Assembly: GCA_030544215.1 (NCBI GenBank) | Contig: JARZZO010000004.1 | Span: 40,661,980 to 40,725,979, forward strand | Reading direction: 5' to 3' | Source: Zantedeschia hybrid cultivar | Lineage: Eukaryota > Streptophyta > Magnoliopsida > Alismatales > Araceae | Length of the DNA: 64,000 bases | Shown here: positions 20,633 through 32,220 of the stretch, one piece after another | Layout: every line of letters starts with the position of its first letter | How positions within the stretch are numbered: position 1 is the stretch's first letter | Notes under the pieces: model-generated | Told to the model about the DNA's origin: nothing | What the model saw: only the letters and a program-made list of their open reading frames with translations | Databases searched by the model: none | Made by a program: the position numbers and the translations under genes

Positions 20633-23110
20633 ACCATTACATTTTTTGCCAATAGATCTCGAATGAAGTGATATCGGATGTCAATATATTTGGTCCTCCC
20701 ATGGTACTTGGGATCCTTGGCGTAGGCCAGGACTGATATACTATCAATATATAGTAGTACACTCTGCTCTGGATGAGGAGTGATAGCAAATCGCCGCAAA
20801 AAATTCCTTAATCAAATCGCTTCCTGAAAAGCTACTGAATATGCCACGTATTCCGATTCCATAGTAGATAGAGCGATGAATGTTTGTTTCTTACTCCACC
20901 AAGTAATGGTCGTGCCACCAAGTATGAACACATATCCTGACGTAGACTTTCTTTTGTATTTGTCACTGACCCAATCAGCATCACTATAACCTTTCAATCT
21001 TAAATCAACTCATTCGTACGCACGTTACTCATTTGATTCTTCTCCTCTTTAGTCTGTGGGCATTGACTTATACTTAAAACACAATTTTTATCAACTGGAG
21101 TATCAATGTGTTTGGAGTGATCCATTCGGTATCGCTCTAAAATTTTATTAATGTAGGTTTCCTAAGACGGACTCAGAAATCTTCTAGAGAGATCTCTTAC
21201 TATTTTCACTCCAAGCATATAATTTGCTTCACCCATATCTTTAGTCTCAAAGACAGAAGATAGCCACTACCTAGTGGCATTGATAGACTCCATGTCATTC
21301 CTAGCTAACAAGATGTCGTCAACATACAATGATAGGATTAGAATCTTCTCTTTCTTTCGTTTGACATGCACACAGTGATCTTCCTTAATCGTCTCAAAAC
21401 TAAGTGAGGTGATTTCCCTATGAAATCTTAGATACCACTGTCTAGTCAATTGTTTGAGGCCATAGATGCAACGTTTTAGGCAGTAGACTTTGCGCTTTTG
21501 TTCATTTACTTCAAAACCCTCTAGTTAGAACATGTAAATTTCCTTATCTAGTTATCCATTGACAAATGTTGTCTGAACATCCATTTGGAAGAGTTTTAAA
21601 TCTAAATGTGTGACAATTGCTAGGATCAAGCAAACAAACGTAAATCTCACCACTGGGGAGAACGTCTCATCAAAGTCTATACCCTCCTTCGGTGTATATT
21701 CTTTCACCACTAGTCGTGCTTTATATTTGTCAATTGATCTATCTGCCTTACGTTTAATTTTGAAAACCCATTTGTTTTCTATAGCCTTACGCCCATACGT
21801 AAGATCAACTAACTCCCAGACCTTATTCCTTTCCATTGAATCCATTTCATCTTGCATGGCAACTTCCATTCTTTCTTAGACAATGACGAATATACCTCTT
21901 TGACATTTTTAGGTTCTTCATCAACCGCAAGCTAACACATTAAAATCTCCTCTTCAATCTCAAAACAACGACGAGGAGTGTGCTCGCGTTTACTTTGACG
22001 CACCTAAGTTCGGCATCTACCGATTCTGATGGAGTGCTCCCAGTGGGTAAATTAAAAGGTATACTCCTACTAGCTTAATCATCTCTACTATCTCCAGTGA
22101 TCATATAGTTAGGAACTAATTCTTTCCCTTCGCTAGAAGATGGTAAGAGAGTACTTGTCTCATCCACTTCTTGGAAATTAAAGCTCTTCCCGGCATTGCC
22201 AAGTTTAGGATATTCTTTCTCTAAGAATACAACGTCTCGGACCTCTTTCTCTACTATTCCTTCATCTTGATGTTGTCCGTACATGACATGTCCCTGTGAG
22301 CTATTAAGATATCTTATGAAGATAAGTTTTTTAGCTTTAGGGCCAAGTTTTTCATACTTATGGGAAGTGTCATGGACATACCCAGCTGACCCCCATAGGC
22401 GTAGATTTTCTAAATTGGACTTCTCGCCCACGCCACAACTCATAAGGGATAGAAGGAACTAACTATGAAGGCACACAGTTAAGTATATAGGCAACAATCA
22501 ACAAAGCGTCCCCTCATAAGGATATTGGGAGGTTGGCATGTGCCATGATCGATCTAACCATGTCTAACAACATCTTATTCCTTCTCTCGGCAACACCGTT
22601 TTGTTAAAGAATGTATGGAATAGTGAGTTGTCTCATAATTCCCTTTTCCTCACATAGAATCTTGAACTGATCAAATAATATTCGCGTCCTTGTCCTGTGC
22701 AAAGAGCTTTTACACTCTTGCTAGTTTGATTCTTAATCTCAACTAAGAAGCACTTGAAACAATCTAATGTTTCATAGCGGTGAGCGATTAGATAAATATA
22801 ACTATATCGCGAATAATCATCTATGAAGGTAAGAAAATATGATGTTCCATAACGAGCCTTCAAACTCATAGGTCCACAAATATCAGAATGAATAAGCTGC
22901 AATAATTCAGTGGCCCTTTTGGTCTTTCCGAGAGGCTTTCTGCACGCTTTTCCAACCATTTACATACAGGTAGAATAACCTTAGCGAGTGAACCTAAAAG
23001 GCCTTCTTGAGCTAACCTGGTCATTCTGTCATATCTTATGTGACCTAGGCAAGCATGCCATGTCTCAAAACTAAGGTCTTTATTATTAGGCACATACATT
23101 GTAGAAGAAG
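20633..23110 (-). pseudogene. Copia-2 pol polyprotein, broken (integrase, RT, RNase H)
   Basis: Minus strand, 5' to 3': GAG_pre-IN (ETWHACLGHIRYDRM near 23040), integrase (LLQLIHSDICGPM and FLTFIDDYSRYSYIYL, 22640-22950), a linker (22075-22443), reverse transcriptase (NKWVFKIKRKADRSIDKYKARLV near 21750; SLYVDDILLARND near 21320) and RNase H (YSDADWVSD, TSGYVFILGG, TMESEYVAYS, 20812-20997; SVLAYAKDPKYHGRTKYIDI). Stops break every domain. RNase H continues at 11457 beyond Copia-1. The 5' part (protease, gag, 5' LTR) is cut off at 23110, where the chromovirus LTR begins. This is a different copia family from Copia-1, and the oldest layer of this nest. Confidence 0.9.
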
Positions 23111-23420
23111 TGACGGGAGGGACGACATGAACACGGGCCTCACGCCCATGGCCTCTCGTCGGAACCTCTCTCAGGCGACCTCCGTGGAGGGACGGGCTCT
23201 CATCTCACACTATGAGGAAGGGAGAGAACACAATAACACAAATTCTCATTCATTCTAACATGCCTACAAGGGAAGAGATGACCCCATTATATAGGGAAGG
23301 GCATCTCTTGGTCAAGACAAGAATGACCTCATTAAAAAAAGAAATACCAAACATGTCCTAGGAGTAGGAAAATGACAGAAATAGCCCTTAAGGCTAGACT
23401 AAAATAAAATACATAACTAT
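23111..23420 (-). repeat. Probable 3' LTR of the minus-strand chromovirus
   Basis: The sequence starts TGACGGGAGG right where Copia-2 coding sequence stops, and contains a minus-strand TATATAA at 23287-23293. It lies immediately downstream of the chromodomain frame. The inner boundary near 23420 is approximate, and no matching 5' LTR is recognised to the right of 49028. Confidence 0.6.
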
Positions 23421-24530
23421 ACTTGATCCTAGATAAGGAGCTCGTCGCCAAGCCACAAAGACGTCTGTGTAGCACGTGCTCGATGTCTGCTCTTCTGTCG
23501 TTCGATGTCCCCACCAACTCTCCCAGGGTGCTGGGAACTCGACCCTGTCGAGTAAGAATCCACGCCGCTCTGGTAGCGCTCGAGAAGGTCTGGATCGAGG
23601 AGTTGCAAGTCCTCTCAGCTGATCCACGTGTCTTCAGATGGTGGCCGATCTCGCCAGCGGACAAGGAAACACTGATACTCCCTTCTCCTGGTGGGATTAC
23701 CTGTTCATCCAGTATTCGCTCAATTTGCTCGCGTCGTACAGGGGGTGGAGCTGGTGGACACTCCATAGGGGGGTCGCTCTCAATGGATGGTAAAGGCCCA
23801 AATGGATCACTAGGAATTGCTGTGGGCTCCTTGTAAGCTACAAGGTCTGCCACGTTAAATGTGGGACTGATCCTATAGTCTGTCGGTAAGTCCACAATAT
23901 AAGCATTTGACCCGATCCTTTTTAGGATCCAGAATGGGCCAGCACCGTGGGCTTGCAGCTTTTTAACGACCCCATGAGGGGAATCATTCAGGCTACATCC
24001 TGACCATGACAAGGTCACCCTCCTGAAATTCCTCCACTCGTCTGTGTGCATCAGCCAATCTTTTGTAGAGCTGGTTGCTCTCATCAATTTACTTGCTAAT
24101 GTGCTTGTGTAGGTCCTGGATATGTTGGGTAAATGACTCGGCCGACTCGGAGATGCGAGCATGCAAGGGAAGGGGAATGAGATCCACAGGCTGGTTAGGC
24201 TTGTATCCATGCACGACTTCAAAAGGGCTCATCCTGGTGGTCCTATTGACTAAACTATTATAGGCGAACTCAGCTCGGGGCAAGATTGAATCCCATGTCC
24301 CTGTGTGCTCCCCTACTAAGCACCTCAAAAGGTTCCCTAGGCTTCTGTTGACCACCTCGGTTTGGCCATCAGTTTGAGGGTGATAGGCAGTAGAAAACTT
24401 AAGTAGGGTGCCTACCCGGTGCCAAAGGGTCTTCCAAAAGTAGCTGGTAAATCTCACATCCCTATCTGAGACTATGGTCTTGGGAAGACCATGTAAACTA
24501 ACAACCTCATCAAAGAAAAGACAAGCCACC
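23421..24530 (-). pseudogene. Chromovirus integrase C-terminal half and chromodomain
   Basis: Minus strand: the integrase core resumes with LFFDEVVSLHGLPKTIVSDRDVRF (second catalytic Asp) and TAYHPQTDGQTEVVNRS (catalytic Glu), then FAYNSLVNRTTRMSPFEVVHGY. A C-terminal segment (NAYIVDLPTDYRISPTFNVADL) and a chromodomain start (IERILDEQVIPPGEGSISV) follow; the rest of the chromodomain is in other frames, so at least one frameshift is present. Small-LTR chromodomain elements of this type fit the Reina-like group. The catalytic half upstream lies at 42326 and beyond, separated by the Tat insertion. At the junction the frame reads SDASRVACLFFDE across one copy of the duplication. Confidence 0.9.
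24526..24530. repeat. Target-site duplication of the Tat element, left copy (CCACC)
   Basis: Identical to 42321-42325. Removing the Tat element restores the chromovirus integrase frame. Confidence 0.95.
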
Positions 24531-24672
24531 TGTAGACACCGATTTTGGACCCCCTTTTGGTCATAACCCCATCATTTTATCCATCTCATTTAGCCCATCA
24601 GATTTTCTCACATAATTCAACCCACTAAATAATCAGGCCCATTAACCAATCTCGACTTTCGCCACCTTTTTC

Positions 24673-24905
24673 GTGGAAGGCCAGCCAGCCCGCCTTCCAC
24701 CATCCTTCGAAGGCCAGCCAGCCCACCTTCCACCATCCTTTGAAGGCCAACCTGTCCGCCTTCCACCATCCTTCGAAGGCCAACATGTCCGCCTTCCACC
24801 GTCCTTTGAAGGCCACCCCTTGCCTTCCACCACCCTTCGAAGGCCAACCGGGCCGCCTTCCACCTCTCCGTGGAAGGCCAGCTACCTGGCCTTCCACGGG
24901 ATTGG
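24673..24905 (+). repeat. Hairpin array A in the 5' LTR U3: seven units, about 33 bp period
   Basis: GAAGGCC(A) starts at 24676, 24709, 24742, 24775, 24808, 24839 and 24873. Each is followed by a variable loop and an inverted arm GCCTTC. The last unit is perfect: GTGGAAGGCCA-GCTACC-TGGCCTTCCAC, with 11-bp arms and a 6-nt loop. Loops differ (CCAGCC, ACCTGT, ACATGT, ACCGGG). The array lies 215-450 bp upstream of the LTR TATA box. Confidence 0.93.
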
Positions 24906-25119
24906 AAGGCAAGTTGGTTGGCCGCCCACTCCCCTAACTCTCACCTTGACCTCGTCTTCCCACGATCTCCTCTACTCGCCACCCTCACCTCCACTACTCC
25001 GATCACTCCCCACTCTGGCGACTGGTGCGCGCACCACTTCCGACCCTTGACCACTTCCCATTGGCTCTATATGATTTACGGGGATTTAGACCCCTATTTT
25101 CTCCTATTTTCCCTTCACC

Positions 25120-25127
25120 TATTTAAA
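25120..25127 (+). promoter_or_regulatory. Candidate TATA box of the Tat 5' LTR (TATTTAAA)
   Basis: AT-rich octamer in a C-rich context, conserved at 41525-41532 in the other LTR. The assignment is by position only. Confidence 0.5.
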
Positions 25128-25921
25128 CCCCCCATGTCCCCTCGAGAAGGGGGGTTGGTAAGGGGGTTGGCTTTGAGGAATTGAGCGGGCAAGGAGTCAG
25201 AGAGCTTCGGGAGGAACTTCAAGCGAGAGAAAGCCTTGGCAGTCGAGAAGCCGGAGGAATCTCTCGCACTCCAAATGGGCTTGTCCTCTTAACCCTCTCT
25301 TTACTTTTCTCCTTTCCACTTCATTGCATCCCCACTCTCCATCTATTCCGTAACATCTCCTTCTCTCACTCCTTTTTTCTCTTTTAACACATCACTTCAC
25401 TTTTCACACACGAGCACCCCCATCTACATGCATGCATGTTAGGATAACCTAGCAACCCTTACTCCCATAGGTTTTAAACAAAAAACGGGAGGTGGGTGGC
25501 CATAACATATGGTCTTCTTCCCTCCCCAAACACCCATCTGGTGCGTTTCCTTCCAATTCTAGTTGATTTCTATATTTGCATGGATAGATTCTACATATCA
25601 CAGTCTTAATCGGGTTATTTTCTTCCTTTGTCTTGTCTTTTCCTTTCAGGGATCTTTACTGTATTTCTGCGTGCAGATTGCCGAGCTCTCCTCCTCTGGC
25701 CGGCCGAAGGAAGAGAAGAGGAAACCGCCGTCTCCCGCTCCCTCAGAACGCGATCACTCTCACCATCCTGCGGAGCACAAGGACCGTAAGGTAATGCTCT
25801 TGGCGATCACACACCTTAATTTCTAACCCTTCCAAATCGCCGCAGTGCTAAGACGAACGGAGAAGCCCTCGCCCGAAGCCCGCAGCAGTGACGGGGGACG
25901 TTCCGGGCGCCTACAGCCCTC

Positions 25922-25939
25922 TGGCGATCACGGTGGGAC
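25922..25939 (+). promoter_or_regulatory. Probable primer-binding site of the Tat element
   Basis: TGGCGATCACGGTGGGAC begins with TGG, six bases inside the LTR end, as tRNA-complementary sites do. I could not assign the tRNA. Confidence 0.5.
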
Positions 25940-26041
25940 ACCTATAGCCCGCTTCACGCATCGCGATCAAAGGTAAGAAGGTAAGGTCCCGATATATTTT
26001 ATGCTGATCTGGACGACCTGTTGTTAGCCCGTTAAAGCTGC

Positions 26042-26365
26042 CAAACGGCCAAGCAGCTGGCCGTCCAACTCTTGGACGGCTACTCACCTAGCCGTCGACC
26101 GCCCTGGACGGCCAGGACCCTGGTCGTCCCCTCTGTTGGACGGCCAACACCCAGGCCGTCCACTTCATTGGACGGCGGGCCCCCTGGCCGCCATATTTAA
26201 CTTGACGGCCAATTGATTGGCCGTCTTCTGCCTTTGACGGCCAACCGCTTGGCCGTCCTCTGTCTTTGACAGCCAAGATCCTGGCCGTCTACTGCTTTTG
26301 ACGGCCAGGTCCCTGGCCGTCTACTGCTTTTGACGGCCAGGTCCCTGGCCGTCCTTTCTACTTTG
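26042..26365 (+). repeat. Hairpin array B in the Tat leader: ten units, 32 bp period
   Basis: Units start at 26045, 26075, 26107, 26139, 26171, 26204, 26236, 26268, 26300 and 26332. The consensus is GACGGCCA-N6-TGGCCGTC followed by an 8-10 nt spacer ending in TTT or TTG. Loops differ between units except the last two, which are identical and look recently duplicated. The array lies between the primer-binding site and gag. The remaining leader (26366-26882) has no recognisable feature. Confidence 0.95.
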
Positions 26366-26882
26366 ATGGTTATCCTGTTCATGTATGCTGTTGCTACCTG
26401 CTTTGTTGATTCACTGTATGTTCTTGTATGTTCTGACCCGCTGGTTGTTAAATTTCTGGGTTCTTTGGGGTATCCTCCGTGACGGTTTTAAGGAAGAGCC
26501 GGCATCACATATCTAGTCACCTCTCCCACAGTATTTGACTCTCCACCTGAGGATTCCCACTCGGGTGTGACTAGTCTTATTCTGTTGGGAACCTCCGTGA
26601 GTCTCCGCGAGCCAGGGATTCCCACTTGGCCGCCGAGCAGGTTGTACCTGAAACCACCCCATAGGAACCCCAGGTTTGTGTGAAGGATTAATTAAGCCTT
26701 TCCATTCACAATCATCCACCCATAGGTGTCACTGAGGGAGTTATTTCAAAATTTAAGATACCTAACTAAACCTTGGTGGAACAAGTTTTGGAAAAGTCCA
26801 GGGTCGTTAAGGGTTTGAACTTGATTTGTTAGAACCCAGCTCTCATAATACACTGTTAATCTTTCAAGTGAAATATAAAAGC

Positions 26883-28500
26883 ATGATGAACCGAATGTAT
26901 GTTAACACTGTGTATGATGACATGGATGAGCTTGGTAACAATGTTATACACAACCCTCTGTTCGAAATTGAAGAAGATCCACAACAGACCTTCATAGGAA
27001 TGCTCCAAGCATCTAGAGAAGGACTTCCGAGGAAAGATTCTGATGAATCTTCTACCTCGCAGGGAGAAGATGAGCCAGTAATTTCAAGTAGAACATTCCA
27101 AAATCCTGGAGAAGATCCGGAACTTATTGCCGTACTATCACGCTATACTCCAGATCAACTCATCCAGTTGGTTTCCCGTGGCAAAATTCAGGATGCCACT
27201 CCTCGGAAAACTCAATTCCAAGGATCTTCTAGCCGACAGGCAAATCAAGCAATGCCCACTCACACAATCCCATCTAATCTCATCAACCAGGTCACACCTC
27301 CCAAGCAGGAGGAGTTCATCTATAAGAATGAGGTTGAGACTTGTGTGCGGCAACTCATGGCCGAAAATCTCAGCCTTAGGCAACCTCATTCTCTTTTGAG
27401 CTACTGTAAGCTCCCTCTGGCCTACTTTCCACCATGATTCAAAGTACCTAAGTACAGGAAGTACGATGGTACTACTGACCCACATCATCACTTATCCAGG
27501 TTTCTCATGGATTCCCACCAGTGGCTCTTCGATAGAGTCCTCCTTGTCCACCTTTTTCAGAAGTCTCTCGAAGGAGAGACCTTGAGATGGTTTTCTTCTC
27601 TACCAGCTACTGACCTAATCAACTTTGATATGGTCTCTGAAAGATTTATTACCCACTTCAACCACATGGCAGCCTTGCCCCCTACCTTGTTTGATCTTGT
27701 AACGGAAAAAATGAAGTCCGATGAAGACTTCACTCACTTTGCTAATAGGTGGAGAGCTATGGCTTCTAGAGCAGAGGTTGTCATCCCTGAAGCACAAGCA
27801 GTCACTATGCTTGTTAACAATGCCACCCCCTAGCTCCAAGCTATTCTCATGCTTAGCGAACTTCAAACATTCGCTCAGCTATACAACCGAGCTAGGGTAG
27901 TTCAGTCACAAATCCGAGACTCCACTCTGCCTTCGTTCTTTGAGAACATAAATATGAACAAGAAAGCCACACCAACTCCTACCACGGAAGGAGTCACCAT
28001 CAACGAACAGGTCAGTATGCTAGCACAGCCAACCAGGGTTCCTAATTCCCATCCTAAGTCTGACACTCAGCCCAATCAAAAATCATATTTAGTTGTTCCT
28101 CCCCCGACTAATTACAGTCGTCCTATGGCTAAGCGAGCATCATATCCGCCTCTGCCATAATCATTGGCAGACATTTTTTATGCCTTGCTAGTTTGTAACG
28201 CCATTCAACTCCCACCTCAAAGAGAAGGTGTTCCGCGCAATACAGACACGTCCAGGTATTGCCCCTACCATAGGATCACAGGACACACGATCTACAATTG
28301 CTTCACCTTCAGGGATTGGGTGTACGACTTGAATGATGAAGGTCGGATAAACTGGGGGGACATGAGGAAGGCTATTGATGCTTTGAAGGCTAAGAAGGAA
28401 CTAGGAATTGTGAAAGACCCGTTGCCTTCTCATCAAGTGGTTCAAGATTCCTCCAATTCTCAAGGAAAGGTCAACACTTTGATCAAAGACTTGGAGCCTG
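26883..28500 (+). pseudogene. Tat gag, interrupted by three stop codons
   Basis: The ATG at 26883 opens one frame that continues into protease. It has an acidic N terminus, then a retrotransposon gag domain (FKVPKYRKYDGTTDP, LEGETLRWFSSLPATDLINF, FITHF, EDFTHFANRWRAMAS, roughly 27440-27900), and a Cys-His segment YCPYHRITGHTIYNCFTF (near 28258) in the knuckle position. The in-frame stops at 27435 (TGA), 27831 (TAG) and 28158 (TAA) each read as Arg or Gln if the first base were C. Gag forms the particle core and packages RNA. The boundary to protease is not marked by a stop and is approximate. Confidence 0.9.
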
Positions 28501-30194
28501 TAATAGTTTGCAGAGAACAATACTGGGAGTATGAAGGGTCTGGGATAAAACATCAAGATCCCACCTGGTCGCGTGAGACTAAAGGAGTTACTCCAGAAGT
28601 CTCCACGCTTTCCCTTAACGAGCCTTTGGTCCTAATCCGACCCAAAGAGAAACCAGCAACCCTTAAGCCGGTCACTCTCATTCAGATCCCTCCGATCACA
28701 GCCGAGGGGCCCACCCTATCCATCTTCTGTCCAACCAGGAACCAGGGTTCGATGACCGGCTTCAATCCCATAAGGTCACCAATGGAAGCGGACCCAATCT
28801 CGGTGGGGGTAACTCTCAGGAATCGCATCATTCCTCCGAGCCAACCCTTGGACTCCCAGGGTAACTCAATCCCTACCACGGGGAATGCCCAGTCTAAGTA
28901 TGACATTCTCCAGTATTTAGAGAAGACCCCTACTAAGATCTCTATCCTTGAGCTAATACAGAAATCACCCACACACAGGGAGACGCTGTTTAATTTCCTA
29001 CAACAAATCACGGTCAATGAGGATCTTTCTAGTAGAGGAGTCACTAATGCCATCCTCTCAGTCACTCAGGCCCCTATGATCTCCTTTCCGGAAAAGGATC
29101 TAGCTCCCCCCGAGTGCCGATCCCTTCCTTTGTGCCTAACCGCCATTCTCAATGGTCATTCAGTAGACTCCATTTTACTGGATACCGGAGCCTCTATCAA
29201 TGTATGTCCCCTTAAGACCCTCAAAAGGATAAGGATAGATCCAGAGAAGGTTGAGTCCACCTCTATGATGGTCTCAGCTTATGATAATTCCCAAAGACCA
29301 GCAGATGGAAAGATCAACCTGCAACTGGAAATCGGCCTGGTGTCCATGATTTTGGAATTTTACATCCTGGATGTTAAGCCAATCTACAATGCTATTCTAG
29401 GGAGACCTTGGATGGACCAAACCCTGAGAGTCCCATCCACCAACCACCAGTGCTATAAGTTCCCGTATAACGGGAAGATTGTGAAGGTCAAAAGCACTCC
29501 CTACATTGAGTCATTGGACTCAGTAACAGCAGAACAAATTCCGTCCATGATAACTTCTAGGAAAGGCAAAGAGCCCGTTCTTTCATCAGTGAATTCTCAC
29601 CTTAGGCCTAAGCCTAGCATAGGTTGGCAGCTCATGAGTAAGATGGGGTATAGCTCAGGCTCCGGGTTAGGGAAAGAAGAACAAGGCATTCGTGACCCCA
29701 TCTTAGAGAAACCTGTCATTGGAGGATGTGGCCTGGGTTACAAGTCTACTGAACCACCAAAAGAAACAAAGGAATGGTCCCTCATGAATCACTTTGTGAG
29801 AAAGAAGCAGGGATTACCCAGGATAGAGGAGGAAGTGCAAGAAAATCATGAGGGTAGTCGAGAAGGAAATGAAGAATATTTTGGCATATCATCCTTGTTT
29901 CGCGAATCAAGCAGCCCACCGATAGGGCTCTTCTTGGCTAGGAATGAACCAGCCCCTGCTACGTTCATTCCTTTCTTGTTCCACCCACCTTTCGTCCCGA
30001 TGCTCTCAGCTCCGGTCGACGCCACTTCTTCTAAATGTTTCATGTTAGAGGCGTTCAGTCACGAAAAAAAAAGTCCAATTCCCATCCTGAAGGGGAGGAA
30101 GTCACTTTTGAGGAGCTTACGTGGTGGGGCAACCCCGCCATCGTTGAACCTTTGTCCCAAGGGTCTACCCTTGTCCCATACAGGACAAGACTGA
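28501..30194 (+). pseudogene. Tat protease followed by a G-patch domain
   Basis: The gag frame continues to an aspartic protease with ILLDTGASINVCPL (DTGA active site at 29181) and AILGRPWM. About 150 residues later comes a G-patch, IGWQLMSKMGYSSGSGLG, closing with GGCGLGY (29615-29745). G-patch domains bind nucleic acid, and in betaretroviruses one sits at the protease C terminus. The frame ends at 30194. Sequence similar to the next domain (EEVTFEELTWWGNP) is found in the +2 frame from a run of nine A at 30064-30072, so a frameshift, mutational or programmed, separates this part from RT. Confidence 0.88.
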
Positions 30195-32220
30195 CCCATT
30201 CTCCAGGTCATGTACATAGCAGTTTAGGAATTAGGATAGCCTCCTCCCTGTCTAGAGATTGTAGGGCTAAGTAAGTTCCTTCGTTCTTAGTTCAGGAGTT
30301 AGCAAATAGGTGTAAAGTTTTGAACAAGTTGGATAAGTTTCTTCAGATAGGGGTCATCTCTGAACCATTGGAGATGGTGAAAAACGAATCTTGCAGTGAT
30401 GGTCTGGGAGTATTTGAGCTTAGCGAAGGAGAAGAGGAGGATGACTTGGCCGAACCACTTGCCAATGGGACGAGACGGTTTGATGAACCTTCATCAGCCA
30501 TCGACGAACCCACTAAAGAAGTCAACCTTGGAACAGAGGAGGATCTGAAGATAGTGCTAATTAGCGCCCGTTTGAGTCCAGAAGAAGAAGGGTCCATAAT
30601 AGCCGTGCTCCAAGAACATCGTGATGGGTTCGCTTGGTCATACGAGGATATGCCCGGATTAAACACAGAATTGGTAGAACATCGGCTAATCCTCAAGCCT
30701 GATGCTAAACCCGTGAAACAAAAGTTGAGACGGCTACAACCGGAATTAGCACTTAAAGTAAAAGAAGAGGTTGACAAACTACACAAGGCCAAGTTCATCC
30801 GGGTAGTGCTCTATCCTAAGTGGGTGGCTAATATCGTCCCCGTAGCAAAAAAGGACGGAAAGGTTAGGATTTGCATAGACTTTCGCTATCTCAATCAAGC
30901 CTGTCTAAAGGATGATTTCCCACTACCTCATATAGACTTGCTGGTCGATAACACGGCTGGATTTGAAATGTTGTCCTTCATGGATGATTTTTCGGGATAT
31001 AATCAAATCCGACTAGCTGAAGAAGACCAAGAGAAAACATCTTTCATAATCCCATGGGGAACTTATTGCTACATGGTCATGCCATTTGAGCTTAAGAATG
31101 CTGGAGCCACCTACCAGAGGGCTATGATGGCAATCTTTCATGACATGATTCACATCGACATGGAGGTTTATGTGGATGATATCTTAGTGAAGTCTAAAAC
31201 CAGGAAGGGACATGCTCAAATCCTTAGGGCTGTAATGCAGATGTCAAGAGAGCACCAACTAAAAATGAACCCAAAAAAGTGCGTATTCGGTGTTTCTTCT
31301 GGTAAATTGCTAGGGTTCATGGTGAGCAGAAGGGGGATTGAGGTTGATCCAGACAAAGTGAAGGCGATAGTGGAAATGCCCCCTCCTAAAAGTGTCAGGG
31401 ATATAAAGGGTCTCATCGGCCGTTTGCAATTCATCAGACGGTTCATATCTCAACATTCTGTGAGATGTAAACCCTTTTATGATTTATTGAAAGGAGGGGC
31501 AAAGTTTATTTGGAGTGATAAGTGCCAAAAGGCCTTCGAAGAATTGAAGAGCTATCTTCTCAATCCACCAGTCCTTATGGCTCCTATCCCAGGGCGGCCT
31601 TTATTGCTATATGTCTCCACCACTGAAGAATCGGCTGGAGCAGTATTGACCCAACTTGACGATGAGAAGAAAGAAAGAGCAGTGTACTATCTCTCCAAGC
31701 TTTTCAACGATGCCGAAAAGCGATACACTACCATGGAAAGGACATGTGCGGCCGTCGTCTGGGTAGTGCAGAAATTGAAGCACTACTTCCTCGCCCACGA
31801 AGTCAAACTCCTAGCAAGAATGGACCCGATCAAATATTTGCTAGAGCGGCCAGTTGTAACAGATAGGCTGGTGCGATGGCAGACCTTCTTGAACCAATTT
31901 GACATTACCTATGTAAATCAGAAGGCTGTGAAGGGGCAAGCAATTGCCGAACACCTAGCTCATCATCCACTACCTACATTTTCGCCCGCCAACGAGGAAT
32001 TCCCGGATGAGGAGTTGGGTCTAATAGTGGATGATACTCCATCTTGGGTCCTTTACTTCGACGGGGCGCTTAATTCTCAAGGTAGTGGGATAGGAGTGGT
32101 CCTCGTATCTCCGGAAGGGGTAAGTATTCCGCACGCTTGCCAACTCTCCTTCTCAGTGACCAACAATGCCGCTGAATATGAGGCTCTCCTAGCTGGCTTA
32201 AAATCAAAGTCGTGGAATTG
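30075..32220 (+). pseudogene. Tat reverse transcriptase, RNase H and start of the second RNase H
   Basis: One frame with a single stop (TAA, 30272) runs from the A9 slip site. Reverse transcriptase: KVRICIDFRYLNQACLKDDFPLP, FMDDFSGYNQI, FELKNAGATYQRAM and the catalytic YVDDILVKS at 31169. RNase H: LLLYVSTTEESAGAVL (31600) with KRYTTMERTCAA. A connection (RLVRWQTFLNQFDI) is followed by WVLYFDGALNSQGSGIG at 32046, the first motif of the archaeal-type RNase H, then NNAAEYEALLAGLK. A frameshift near 32205 moves the rest into the next frame. FELKNAGATYQRAM departs from the usual PFGLKNAGATYQR only at one residue. RT converts element RNA to DNA; the RNase H activity removes the RNA. Confidence 0.93.

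Larger units (their letters stand above)
24531..25915 (+). repeat. Tat element 5' LTR (1385 bp)
   Basis: TGTAGACACC to GCCTACA, with a TATTTAAA box at 25120-25127. The hairpin array in its U3 has seven units, against six in the 3' LTR. Confidence 0.95.

Noticed and set aside
24617..25050. Overlapping open frames with WPSKDGG-type repeats, both strands (also 41055-41342, 26088-26382)
   Set aside because: They are translations of the hairpin arrays; the period of 32-33 bp only by chance keeps frames open.
28682..29065. Minus-strand 127-residue frame (also 30343-30798, 32907-33321)
   Set aside because: Antisense shadow of the Tat gag-pol frame.
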